Below, piece after piece: positions 46,984 to 55,859 of a stretch of 64,000 bases of DNA. Numbering within the stretch: the first letter of the stretch is position 1; each line of letters starts with the position of its first letter. The DNA is from Endozoicomonas sp. Mp262 (GTDB lineage: Bacteria; Pseudomonadota; Gammaproteobacteria; Pseudomonadales; Endozoicomonadaceae), in assembly GCF_025643335.1 (NCBI RefSeq), contig NZ_CP092489.1:3048501-3112500 (forward strand), written 5' to 3'. A program made the position numbers and the translations under genes. Below the pieces are notes generated by a model. It saw only the letters and a list, made by a program, of their open reading frames with translations, was not told the DNA's origin and made no database searches.

Positions 46984-47558
46984 AAGATGCCCAGGAAGCC
47001 GAGAGCAAAGGGTTAATCAATTTATTTTATTTTGATGAGTCCGGCTTTACCCAGGAACCTTGTGTGCCATACGGTTGGCAGGAAAAAGGAAAGCAGCTCA
47101 GAATACCATCAGTCAAAAGTAAACGCATCAACGTACTGGGGTTTATGAACCGAAGCTGTGAGCTATTTCATTATCCTGTTGTGGGTTCAGTGAATAGCGA
47201 TACGGTGATTGCGGCCTTTGATGACTTTGCAGAGAAAATGGCAGATGAAAAATACAGCTCAAATGATCGTTACACGGTAGTTATGGTGGATAATGCCAGC
47301 ATTCACACCAGCAAAAAGTTTTGTGCCAGAATTGATGACTGGATGATTGAAAAGAAATTGCTGGTCTGCTTTCTGCCAACATATTCACCTGAGCTCAACC
47401 TGATTGAAATCCTGTGGAGGAAAATAAAGTATGAATGGCTCAACCTCTTGTCAATCAAGAGCTTTGCGGAATTTGAAAAAGAAGTTGAACGGGTGCTTTT
47501 TTCATTTGGAGAGGAGTATATGATCTCATTTTCTAATACTGTCCGACTGGATGGTTAA
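46899..47558 (+). CDS. IS630 transposase, frame B (DDE catalytic part, reached by -1 frameshift)
   Basis: The -1 frame runs open from the slippery site to 47558. It contains the DDE catalytic domain: first Asp in INLFYFDESGFTQEPCVPYG, second in TVVMVDNASIHTSKKF, and Glu in LPTYSPELNLIEILWRKIKY. The first ATG-like start inside is the codon at 47064, which would miss the first catalytic Asp, so expression by frameshifting from frame A is more likely. Confidence 0.82.
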   Translation, partial: AGLVYKRLRKSCKHKRDEEQFHDCKTALKDAQEAESKGLINLFYFDESGFTQEPCVPYGWQEKGKQLRIPSVKSKRINVLGFMNRSCELFHYPVVGSVNSDTVIAAFDDFAEKMADEKYSSNDRYTVVMVDNASIHTSKKFCARIDDWMIEKKLLVCFLPTYSPELNLIEILWRKIKYEWLNLLSIKSFAEFEKEVERVLFSFGEEYMISFSNTVRLDG

Positions 47559-47586
47559 ATTATTCGAAAGCAATCTATACACTACT

Positions 47587-48512
47587 TATGGTGTTTTGTA
47601 ACCGAGGCATTTCCTGGGCCTGCTGTTCAGCTTGTCTACCGCAATGATAACGTCTCTTTCTTTGACGTTATGAAGCTCCATTGATTTGGGAAAGTACTGC
47701 CTGAGCAGCCCATTGGCATTCTCATTCTGGCCTCTCTCCCAAGAGTGGTAGGGCACAGCAAAGTAGCTGTCGCAGCTCAAGGCTTTGTTGATTGCTTCAT
47801 GCTGAGCAAATTCCTTACCGTTGTCGTAAGTGATCGTTTTAACAAACCTTTTCAGGGGCTTGAGTGTATCAATCACTGCCTGTTTAACCGCTTTTGCTTT
47901 CTTTCCTGGCAGCGGAACAGCAAGGCGCAGTTTAGTCTTTCGCTCATCCAGTGTGGCAATGGCACCCTTATGGTTTTTGCCGATTACGGTATCCGCCTCC
48001 CAGTCACCAACACGCCCCCTGTTGTTGACGATCTCCGGGCGCTCTTCAATACCTACCCGGTTAGGTATGCCTGTTCGGTTATGAGCTGAACCATATCGCT
48101 TTCGGTACGTTTTTTTCTGATGGCGCAAGTGTTTATACAGGGTACCGTCAGTGCGCTTATCATCCTCTATGAACTGGTAAATCGTCTCATGATGCAACTT
48201 GATTATCCCTTCTTTTTCAAGCCTTCCAGCCACTTGCTCAGGACTCCAGTCAGCCCGGATATCTTGAGCAATCCGTCGCTTAATATCTTCCGTCAACTTC
48301 ACCGCCTTGGGTTTTTCCTTATGACGCTGTTGAGCCTTACGATGAGCCTGCTGGTGCCTGTAACCACGCTGCCCTGTGTTGCGTCCTAACTCCCGTGACA
48401 GCGAACTCTGTGAACGCCCGAGTTTTTCTGCAATTTTATTTTGAGAAGTCCCATTTTTCAGTTCGATTTCGATATAATGTCTCTCTTCAGAGCTAAGGTG
48501 CTTAAAGGCCAT
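47587..48512 (-). pseudogene. IS30-family transposase, C-terminus displaced by IS630
   Basis: The frame from ATG 48512 encodes 308 residues: N-terminal HTH (HLSSEERHYIEIELKNGTSQ, QNKIAEKLGRSQSSLSREL), then DDE integrase core with GDWEADTVIGKNHKGAIATL, TITYDNGKEFAQHEAI and ERGQNENANGLLRQYFPKSM. It stops after GYKTP because the inserted IS630 provides TAA. Beyond the IS630 the frame resumes at 46365 as YEAFKELTGVNARKVMGYAF and ends at 46299; rejoined, the gene is 993 bases (330 residues). Only 22 terminal residues are lost, so residual activity is conceivable. Confidence 0.88.
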
Positions 48513-49263
48513 CCTTGGCGTCCTCTGTTTGGTTTGGTTGCTTAACAGAGTACCCCTGAGTTCTGATTCACTTCAAAGGCTCTGTAACAACCCTCTGGTT
48601 ACAGAGGTTATGCATTTATGATACAAATTCAGGTAATGTAAATATCTTCACGGCTACAAAAAAAGGAATAGTTGATGTTGATAGAAAAGACCCTTATGGC
48701 TATCAGCAGTTGATAGGGGCCTTGAAGAAAAATGATATTCGGTCTATTGAGACCATTCACTATTTTACAAAACACAATATTGCCATTATCGGCAGGCTAA
48801 CAGATACGGATTATTATAGAAAGCTTCGTTTTTGTGATGTGCTGAGTGAGAAAGGGTGGACAAAAGCTATTAACATTCAATGGCTGCAAAATATTGCGAG
48901 CCATCATCAATGGGTCTATGTTGCATCTCCATTGAATATTAAAAATATTTTCACCATGGATGATCAAAATAATAACATTACTTTTTTTGCTGTGGAGTTG
49001 AGCTTTTTAATAAAATCAGGTTATAAGATATTGGGGAACTGGCTTATACCCGTAAAACCTTATGAGCCTGTTATAAATGCGACTGGCTGAACGAAAGTAT
49101 ACAGCTGAGCATGGCCACTAAACTGCTGGCTGTGGCTGAGTATATGATCAAAAGAATATTCCCACTTTTTTCTGCCATTTGCTCTGTTATGATCGGGTAT
49201 TTCTCCTTGTTGTAATAGACTGCTATGTATCAAACCAATTCCCCTCCACAAAAACGTGCGACG

Positions 49264-51429
49264 ATGACTGATCATCAACCGATATTACGGTTAGAGGGAG
49301 CAGTGGAGCGAGTTACTTTTCATAGTGAAGAATCCGGTTTTTTTGTGATTCGGGTCAAGTGTAAGGGGCAACGGGATCTGGTAACCATGACCGGGAGTAC
49401 ACCGTCCATTACCGCGGGGGAATATGTAGAGACCACGGGAATATGGTTTAACGATCCCCGTCACGGTGTGCAGTTTAAGGTTCAGCAGATTAAAACAGTG
49501 ACCCCAACCACCATTGAAGGGATTGAGAAATACCTGGGATCAGGAATGGTGAAGGGTATTGGCCCTCATTTTGCCAAACGGCTTGTGAAAGCCTTTGGTG
49601 AACAGGTGTTCGATATTATTGAGGAGGCACCTGACCGGTTAATGGAGTTGGAGGGTATCGGTAAAAAAAGGCGGGAGAAAATCACTTCAGCCTGGTCTGA
49701 GCAAAAGGTGGTGCGGGAGATCATGGTGTTTCTCCAGTCTCATGGTGTGGGTACGGCCAGGGCTGTTCGAATATATAAAACCTATGGCGATCAAGCGGTG
49801 GCAAAAGTTCGGGAAAATCCGTATCGGCTGGCACTGGATATTCACGGTATTGGTTTTAAGACCGCGGATCAGCTGGCCATGCAACTGGGCATTGACCGGG
49901 TGTCATTGATTCGTGCCCAGGCTGGTGTTCGCCATGTGCTTCAGGAATTTTCCGGGGAGGGGCATTGCGCCCAGTTTTTTCAGAAGCTGGTGGATTCATC
50001 GGTTAAGCTACTGGAAATCCCTGAAGAAACCATTAAGGATGCCATTCAGGCCGAGATCAAAGAAGGGCATTTAACGCCGGAAACCATTAATGAAGAACCC
50101 TGTGTGTTTCTGACGCCTTTACATCGGGCGGAACTGGGTGTTGCCAATCATGTTACCCGGTTGCTAAAAGGAAAATCAGCCTGGTGTGATATTGATCTGG
50201 AAAAAGCCGTTCCCTGGGTGGAAAAGAAAAATACCATTCAATTATCCGCTTCCCAAAAAGAAGCGGTTGAGCAGGCTGTGCGTAAAAAGTTCTGTATTAT
50301 TACCGGTGGCCCTGGTGTGGGTAAGACCACTGTTGTTAACAGTATTTTAAAAATTATTGTGGCCAAGCGTGCCCATGTCACCTTGTGTGCCCCAACAGGA
50401 CGGGCGGCTAAACGGTTGTCCGAATCTACCGGGCAGGAAGCAACCACCATTCACCGGCTGCTGGAGTTCGATCCATCCACATTTGACTTTAAAAAGAATG
50501 CAGAGAACCCATTGGAAACGGATCTGCTGGTGGTGGATGAATCCTCTATGGTGGATGTGGTGCTGATGAATCAGCTATTGCGGGCGGTGCCTGATAATGC
50601 CGCTGTATTGCTGGTGGGTGATGTGGATCAGCTGCCATCGGTGGGGCCAGGGGCGGTGCTTAGTGATTTAATTGATTCTGATAAGGTGCCTGTTGCTCGA
50701 TTGACAGAAATTTTCCGCCAGGCAGCCACTTCCCGGATTATTACCGGAGCCCATGCTATAAACCGGGGGCAGGCTCCCCGTCAATCAAAAAAAGGGGAGG
50801 AAACGGACTTTTTCTATATTACCGGTGATGAACCAGAAGAGTTATTTGCCAAACTGATGTCTGTTGTCACTAAACGCTTGCCGGAAAAGTTTGGCTTTGA
50901 TCCGGTAAAAGATATTCAGGTGCTGGCCCCTATGAACCGGGGAGGATTGGGGGCAAGAAGTCTGAATATTGCCTTGCAGGAAGTATTGAATGCTGACGCC
51001 CATCCTAAAGTCACCCGTTTTGGCTGGACTTTTGCTCCCGGTGATAAAGTGATCCAGACCGTTAATAACTACGATAAGGAAGTCTTTAATGGTGATATTG
51101 GCACGGTGTCGGCCATCGATGTGGAAGAAGGTGAGCTGATGATTAGTTTTGAAGGCCGGGAGGTGAACTATCAGGTGAGTGAGCTGGATGAGGTTTCTCT
51201 GGCTTATGCCACCACCATCCATAAAAGTCAGGGGTCTGAATATCCCTGTGTGGTGATTCCTATGGCCATGCAGCACTTTACCCTGCTGGAGCGAAACCTG
51301 CTTTATACGGGTGTTACCCGGGGTAAACAGCTTGTGGTGCTGATCGGGCAAGCCAAGGCTGTAGGTATGGCAGCCCGTAATGTTAAATCGGCCCGGCGGT
51401 TGACGAATTTACAGGAGCGACTGGGTTAA
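49264..51429 (+). CDS. recD2: RecD2-type ATP-dependent DNA helicase (RecD-like, stand-alone)
   Basis: This SF1B helicase of 721 residues (ATG 49264; ATG 49225 would add 13) has the RecD2 architecture: an N-terminal OB/helix-hairpin-helix region ([34 protein letters not shown]), then helicase motifs: Walker [20 protein letters not shown] near residue 345, [40 protein letters not shown], and the C-terminal [17 protein letters not shown]. No recB or recC is adjacent. It likely acts in 5'-3' unwinding during repair. Note the truncated recQ nearby. Confidence 0.93.
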   Translation: MTDHQPILRLEGAVERVTFHSEESGFFVIRVKCKGQRDLVTMTGSTPSITAGEYVETTGIWFNDPRHGVQFKVQQIKTVTPTTIEGIEKYLGSGMVKGIGPHFAKRLVKAFGEQVFDIIEEAPDRLMELEGIGKKRREKITSAWSEQKVVREIMVFLQSHGVGTARAVRIYKTYGDQAVAKVRENPYRLALDIHGIGFKTADQLAMQLGIDRVSLIRAQAGVRHVLQEFSGEGHCAQFFQKLVDSSVKLLEIPEETIKDAIQAEIKEGHLTPETINEEPCVFLTPLHRAELGVANHVTRLLKGKSAWCDIDLEKAVPWVEKKNTIQLSASQKEAVEQAVRKKFCIITGGPGVGKTTVVNSILKIIVAKRAHVTLCAPTGRAAKRLSESTGQEATTIHRLLEFDPSTFDFKKNAENPLETDLLVVDESSMVDVVLMNQLLRAVPDNAAVLLVGDVDQLPSVGPGAVLSDLIDSDKVPVARLTEIFRQAATSRIITGAHAINRGQAPRQSKKGEETDFFYITGDEPEELFAKLMSVVTKRLPEKFGFDPVKDIQVLAPMNRGGLGARSLNIALQEVLNADAHPKVTRFGWTFAPGDKVIQTVNNYDKEVFNGDIGTVSAIDVEEGELMISFEGREVNYQVSELDEVSLAYATTIHKSQGSEYPCVVIPMAMQHFTLLERNLLYTGVTRGKQLVVLIGQAKAVGMAARNVKSARRLTNLQERLG

Positions 51430-51544
51430 GGCGGCTTTTGAAGGGTTGTTGTAGAGGATGTTAGTAAAACGAACAGGGTTGTTATGAACTCTTTTGCTGA
51501 AACGGCTTACTGTGGTGTGATTTTTCAACCAAGCAGGAACCGTT

Positions 51545-52138
51545 ATGTTACCCAATACAACGAACAGTCAGAATGCAGCATTAATCAACTCGATTTCAGG
51601 AGAGACCCAAGCTCCTGCGAGAGCTACCTTAAGGTCTGCCAAAAGGCGTCTGTTTACTCCCGATGATGATGCACAGGGAACCCAGGGTCTCGGTGGTGTT
51701 ATAGATCCGTTACGCTCAAACCCTTCTAATCAAATACTGTCAGCAAGAGTGACTCAAGTTATCAGTACCGATTGCAGGGGAGCCAGCTCCTTAAACCCTT
51801 CTGCTGGTGAGCCAGAGCCTAAAAAAGCACGGATTGAAGCAGCGGCTGATGTCTTTGTTATCAGTGGAGATAAAACCGAAGACTCACCCTTTAAACCCAT
51901 AAGTCCCAAAAAATCGGTGATAACTTTAACTGTAGTGAAGCCTCAATTAAGAGCAGGAAAGGAAGGGGGCTGTAGGGATAGCTCACCAATTAAAGAAAAC
52001 GTTTCAAGTCAACCTGGCCGGAGGGTTTCACCCAGAAAGAAACATAAGGTTTCAGGTCCCAGAGCGGATATACACCCAGAGACAGCGAGTCCAAAAGCAT
52101 TCGTTAAATACGGTATCGGAAAAAAAACGATTAACTAA
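51545..52138 (+). CDS. disordered protein with nuclear-localisation-like basic motifs
   Basis: The 197-residue product is low in hydrophobic residues and predicted disordered by eye, rich in Ser, Pro, Lys and Arg. Two basic clusters resemble eukaryotic NLS signals: EPEPKKARIEA near residue 95 and GRRVSPRKKHKVSGP near residue 160; SPKK and SPRK are also CDK-site-like. There is no signal peptide or known domain. ATG at 51545 is preceded by a weak AGGAAC. It could be an effector targeting a host nucleus, by analogy only. A 58-nt palindromic repeat follows. Confidence 0.6.
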   Translation: MLPNTTNSQNAALINSISGETQAPARATLRSAKRRLFTPDDDAQGTQGLGGVIDPLRSNPSNQILSARVTQVISTDCRGASSLNPSAGEPEPKKARIEAAADVFVISGDKTEDSPFKPISPKKSVITLTVVKPQLRAGKEGGCRDSSPIKENVSSQPGRRVSPRKKHKVSGPRADIHPETASPKAFVKYGIGKKTIN

Positions 52139-52162
52139 GACATCGTCTTAAAAGTCTGAATC

Positions 52163-52220
52163 TAAACCGCGCCCAGTTAGAGAACTGGAATTTGATAGAG
52201 CTGTGATGGGCGTGCTTTAG
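52163..52220. repeat. 58-nt palindromic repeat, copy B
   Basis: Same length and layout as the copies at 596-653 and 58720-58777: TAAACCGCGCCC at the left, core TTTGATAG, GGGCGTGCTTTA at the right. Here it lies 24 bases downstream of the stop codon of the disordered-protein gene. Confidence 0.65.
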
Positions 52221-52302
52221 TAATCGCTTCGCTTGATGATAATAGACTAAAAGAAACAATGGAGCCTGCGGCAGTCCGGCTGCTGCAGGCGTTATTGCTA
52301 TA

Positions 52303-52803
52303 TCAGGCAGCACTCTTTAGTGTCTGTGCTACCCACTGTCCGAACTCGACACCATCCATTTTTAGCTCATCTCCGCCCATGAGGTCGGCCTGGATGCGGA
52401 AGAAGTTGACATACAATGTGTTACCCTTAAGGTAGAAGTCATCCATGTGCAGAGGCAGAGTTACCACTTCATAATCACCCTCTAAACCCGGATCTTTAAA
52501 TGACATGACTTTCAGGGGGGCCATCATAGCCTCCATCAGCCCCATATCCTCCATGGCCCACATATTGTTATTCCAGAAACGTGATTCACACTTGTGATCA
52601 GCGCTGAATCTTTCCCGGTTACTGATGGCGCTCAAAGCCCGGCGTACAGACTCGGATGTAAACTGTTCGGTGTATACCGGCTGCATTAACTCATGATCCG
52701 CAATGGACATGATGAATTCTTCCCCAACCTTATCCCTGTCACTGGTAGCCTGCCAGAAGTAATAAACCAGCTCCATAACTTCCATATTCATTTTGATCGC
52801 CAT
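52303..52803 (-). CDS. conserved-looking cytoplasmic protein of unknown function
   Basis: The 166-residue protein has no signal or membrane segment and a folded-looking composition with balanced charges and many Met residues (MAIKMNMEVMELVYYFWQAT at the start; WAMEDMGLMEAMMAPLKVMS in the middle). Base composition is like the housekeeping genes, so I expect a conserved protein, but I cannot name the family. A purine-rich AAGGAG precedes the ATG. Confidence 0.75.
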   Translation of the reverse strand: MAIKMNMEVMELVYYFWQATSDRDKVGEEFIMSIADHELMQPVYTEQFTSESVRRALSAISNRERFSADHKCESRFWNNNMWAMEDMGLMEAMMAPLKVMSFKDPGLEGDYEVVTLPLHMDDFYLKGNTLYVNFFRIQADLMGGDELKMDGVEFGQWVAQTLKSAA

Positions 52804-53201
52804 GACTGCTCCTTACTAGTGCTCTCGTCCGTGGCATAACTGCTTATTGGCTATGCCTCCCCAGACTCATTTAAGGGTTATGCCTATCACTCTTTCAAGT
52901 TACGGTGCCGTTACTCTTTAGAACTGACTCAATATCGGACAGAAGGAGTGATTGGTATAAGTACGGCAGTTATCCTAAACCTAATAGATGCTCTATTTTT
53001 ATGATGGAAGGCAATAAAAGGTGAATAAAAATACACTGATTGAGTCTGTTAGCAGGGAAATCAACTATCAGCTTAGTAAAGCTGGATGATCTGTCTTTGA
53101 ATCAGGTGATACCTATCCATAAAAAGTATAGATTGGCTATAGGGTTAAATGGATTAACTCTATACTCTATAAATTATTCTGTAGAAGTGTGGATAAGTTT
53201 T
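52804..53201. other. intergenic region between divergent genes
   Basis: About 400 AT-rich bases containing the promoters of the genes at 52303 (minus) and 53202 (plus). The open frame upstream of 53202 (from 53040) has no signal or coding character and I treat it as non-coding. Confidence 0.4.
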
Positions 53202-54905
53202 ATGATCACAAACTTACCGCAGGTAAAAAATAAAATAGCAACCACGATTATCAGCCTATTAATTTTTTTCAATTCTTTAGCATTTAGCTGTGAAAAACAC
53301 CCTGATGCGAAAATTATAGAAAAAAGCGATGGCTCGGGATATATCTGTGAGGTGTGTTATCAAGAGTCTTTAAAACAGTCCAATAGTGTTTTGGATTATA
53401 AGCCCCAAGGTAAACCCATTGGTGATTCAGCTCATGTTTCAGATGTCTTTAGTAATATGGCGACATGGAAAAATGATATAGTAGAAATATACCCAGAGAG
53501 CAGTACTGAAAAAGCACCTTCTGATCATGCGCTTAGGTCATTTTCACAAAAAACAGAAGTATGGGAGGAATGGGGAGATGCAGTGCAATATGTAGGCTAT
53601 AGCCCTGAAGGTATATCAACTGGTTTACAGTGTACAGGGGTTGATGAAAATGCAATCTCGCTTATACATGACTGCCTTTTTAGTATTGGCCTGCACTTCA
53701 ATAGCTCTGTAAAAGATGTGGCCTATCTAGAGACAAGGATGAACTTGCTAGAAGATTATTTTGATTTGTTGGGCAGGCGATATTTATATGGAGATATCAA
53801 TGTTGGGGGTAAATCGGTGAGGCTACAACATCTTGATGTGCCGGTAAAAGGAGCAGGGGTAGGAATGTTACCGGAATTTGATCAGATTGTAGAAAGGTTA
53901 TCAGATGAAAAATGTGCAATTTTAGAGATTAAAATAGAGCGTACATCTTGTTATTTTTTAATGGTTGTAGATCTGCCTGAGGAAGCGGTTTATCTATTGA
54001 ATAGGAGAAAGTCTGTTGCTGTTGCAATGGGTAAAGATTTAATTGAAGGGTTGGAGACATTATATTTTGACGTTAATGTTTATAATATAGAACCTGTTGC
54101 CAATACAGTTTTTTTTAGGAAAAACCTTCTAAAATCAGGTGAACTGGCTAAAAATAGTAGAATGCCTGTTGGTCAAACAGATGATGATAAAGCGGACTAT
54201 CAGTCTGTAATCGATATGTTTGGCAGGTTGAGTTTGAGTGAGGAGTCTGGAAAACATCATCGGTTATTAAAAAAAATTGCCAGAGGAATAAATGGAAAAA
54301 GAAAAACATTTGAGCTTTCAAAGCCTTGTAAATTTGAAGCTATACCATTGAACTCATTATTAAGTCAGGCATTTTCTGTAGAACCTCCGCTAGTAAATCC
54401 CGAGGTTGGAATTATCAGGTTTGCTCTTGAATGTCCTTATTTTTGCAGGTTTGAGATGAATGGGGATACTTATATGAAGCAGTGTGAGAAGAATAATAAA
54501 CAAAACTTTATTGGTTATGTTACCACGTTAATGGGCGATACGCTTGAAGGTCGGAAAGAGGGTGTTTTATGTGATTTTGTTGAGGAGGTAAAAATAAATA
54601 AAAAGAAAAGCTGGCTACTGAAAGCTCATGGAATGACTCCTGATGAAGTGATGCTTGAAGTTTTTATTGTACGGATACGGGATGGAAAGTGGAATATTAT
54701 TCAGCCATTTACAGGCTACTGGACTATTCCTGATGATAAACGTCACTTAACCGATGTTTATAAGGTTTTAACTATTTTATTTGAAGATAACTCTCCTATT
54801 GAGTTTTATGATGTTACTCATATGTCAAACCCCCATACCAAAGGCCTGGAGGCTCAAGGAAGTAGCTATGACTCTTTACCCGAACTGGTTAGCGATTCAG
54901 ATTAG
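53202..54905 (+). CDS. secreted protein of unknown function with N-terminal Cys/His motif
   Basis: Starting at ATG 53202 gives 567 residues with a clear signal peptide (IATTIISLLIFFNSLAFSC). Immediately after it lies CEKHPDAK ... GYICEVCYQE, a C-x2-H ... C-x2-C arrangement that could bind zinc. The rest is mixed alpha/beta without a domain I know. Acidic C-terminus (LPELVSDSD). The gene is AT-rich and isolated, like the other secreted unknowns (2904, 29164). Possible lineage-specific secreted factor. Confidence 0.72.
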   Translation: MITNLPQVKNKIATTIISLLIFFNSLAFSCEKHPDAKIIEKSDGSGYICEVCYQESLKQSNSVLDYKPQGKPIGDSAHVSDVFSNMATWKNDIVEIYPESSTEKAPSDHALRSFSQKTEVWEEWGDAVQYVGYSPEGISTGLQCTGVDENAISLIHDCLFSIGLHFNSSVKDVAYLETRMNLLEDYFDLLGRRYLYGDINVGGKSVRLQHLDVPVKGAGVGMLPEFDQIVERLSDEKCAILEIKIERTSCYFLMVVDLPEEAVYLLNRRKSVAVAMGKDLIEGLETLYFDVNVYNIEPVANTVFFRKNLLKSGELAKNSRMPVGQTDDDKADYQSVIDMFGRLSLSEESGKHHRLLKKIARGINGKRKTFELSKPCKFEAIPLNSLLSQAFSVEPPLVNPEVGIIRFALECPYFCRFEMNGDTYMKQCEKNNKQNFIGYVTTLMGDTLEGRKEGVLCDFVEEVKINKKKSWLLKAHGMTPDEVMLEVFIVRIRDGKWNIIQPFTGYWTIPDDKRHLTDVYKVLTILFEDNSPIEFYDVTHMSNPHTKGLEAQGSSYDSLPELVSDSD

Positions 54906-55084
54906 TTAAAAAGTCAAGCCATATATTTTCCTGTTATGCGGGTTGTGCAATACCAAAAATTCTCCCGCCATTACTTTGATCGCTATTTATCCTCAGGATT
55001 AGATAATCTGGAATACTGTGTTTATATACAGTATTATTCCGTTGGGATATACTTTTACCACTGTGAGAATAGCCTATAGCTACA

Positions 55085-55111
55085 CGAGCACTCCCCATGA
55101 TGGGTGCTTTA
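55085..55111 (+). terminator. hairpin downstream of the secreted unknown
   Basis: AGCAC ... CCCAT pairs with ATGGG ... TGCT (55085-55107), followed by TTATT, about 180 bases after the stop at 54905. Confidence 0.5.
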
Positions 55112-55207
55112 TTCCAAAAATTTTACAGAACAAGAAAAGAGGTTGTCCTTAACTCCCTGTTGGGGTCAGGTCAAAGGGCAGGCAGAAGAGATACGAGGAA
55201 CACTCTT

Positions 55208-55348
55208 ATGAGCCGTGAAATCTATCATATGTCCATTTATCGTGCGATACGCCAATTATCTGTTGCCCAGTTAACCACTCTTTTTGCGGATAATCCGCCT
55301 CTGCTGGCTGCGGTGGTGAGGGCGCATGTCAGGGCGAGGATAGGGTGA
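55208..55348 (+). CDS. possible small helical protein
   Basis: An ATG at 55208 with ACGAGGAA about 10 bases upstream opens a 46-residue frame (MSREIYHMSIYRAIRQLSVA, then QLTTLFADNPPLLAAVVRAH, ending VRARIG). The sequence is helix-forming and amphipathic with a basic end. The longer in-frame ATG at 55097 has no such signal. No family recognised. Confidence 0.4.
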   Translation: MSREIYHMSIYRAIRQLSVAQLTTLFADNPPLLAAVVRAHVRARIG

Positions 55349-55510
55349 TATTTATTGGCTGGAGAGGGCTGTATGATGGCCGTGGATAGAAGCTGGGGGT
55401 GGTTCTGTCTTTTTGGGTGAAGTGTCAAGGGTTTTTCAGCTATAGAAAATAGAGTGCGCATGGTTATGATATTCAAACGTTATTTCTGTGCTTTCATAGT
55501 GACTGGATAG

Positions 55511-55539
55511 TTCTTGACAAAAATTTCATTTGGTATAGT
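55511..55539 (+). promoter_or_regulatory. possible sigma-70 promoter
   Basis: TTCTTG (55511-55516) and TATAGT (55534-55539) are separated by 17 bases; TTGACA at 55514 gives a perfect -35 but a short 14-base spacer. It would drive the structured region that follows. Confidence 0.45.
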
Positions 55540-55544
55540 TCTTA

Positions 55545-55735
55545 TCCGTACCATCCGCTATTGTCGCAACCTGATAATCAGGTTATCTTCAATTGAAAAC
55601 GGCAACAATGATCGGCTCCTTCTGGCAAGGCCAGGTAGGTTTCTGCTGGTTAGATACCCTTAAACTATAGCTATGCCGTACGGTTCTTTTTTTCAGGTCA
55701 AAAGAACATAACCCCGGATGCTTGATATCCGGGGT
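55545..55735 (+). ncRNA. structured leader or small RNA candidate upstream of clcA
   Basis: No reading frame is visible, yet three clean hairpins follow a promoter-like sequence: AACCTGA-TAA-TCAGGTT (55568-55584), GTTCTTTT ... AAAAGAAC (55683-55707), and CCCCGGAT ... ATCCGGGG (55712-55734). The clcA ATG is 125 bases further on. It could be a 5' regulatory leader of clcA or a separate small RNA. I could not match it to a known riboswitch, including the fluoride one. Confidence 0.35.
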
Positions 55736-55859
55736 GAACTATTGTCTTCGCACCCAAACTCCAATATTTAACAACCATATTCGTATGCTGCTACAGGACC
55801 AGTCTGTAAATGGCCAGCGCTGTAGTGTGCGTTATTTTTTACGAGGGCATTGAATTTCT

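Larger units (their letters stand above)
46368..47586 (+). mobile_element. IS630-family element inserted in the IS30 transposase gene
   Basis: Ends are imperfect inverted repeats: AGTAGGTCATAGTTTGGTTT at the left corresponds to the reverse complement of the right end (AGTAGTGTATAGATTGCTTT). TA is duplicated on both sides (46366-46367 and 47587-47588), the rule for IS630. The 1219-bp element carries a transposase encoded in two overlapping frames. Confidence 0.88.
46292..48633 (-). mobile_element. IS30-family element, carrying a nested IS630
   Basis: Terminal inverted repeats of about 28 bp are visible: both ends start CCTGAATT and share ATAAATGCATAACC after a 6-base variable segment. A 3-bp duplication TAA flanks the element (46289-46291 and 48634-48636). 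Total 2342 bp, of which 1221 bp are the nested IS630 and its TA duplication, leaving a normal-sized 1121-bp IS30. Confidence 0.88.
46092..49090 (+). pseudogene. secreted protein gene interrupted by IS30 (itself interrupted by IS630)
   Basis: The 5' part (46092-46291) encodes a signal peptide (FIFYIIFLLFFFLDGA) and a helical start. Removing the IS30 element and one TAA duplication joins 46291 to 48637 exactly in frame. The restored gene is 654 bases, 217 residues, continuing NVNIFTATKKGIVDVDRKDP to the TGA at 49090. The C-terminal half, with IGRLTDTDYYRKLRFCDVLS, has no family I recognise. Without excision only a 66-residue N-terminal stub plus IS-encoded residues can be made. Confidence 0.85.

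Noticed and set aside
55545-55735. Fluoride (crcB) riboswitch upstream of clcA
   Set aside because: ClcA-type proteins can be under fluoride control, but the short conserved pseudoknot core was not found and the encoded protein has the chloride-type GSGIP and GREGP motifs.
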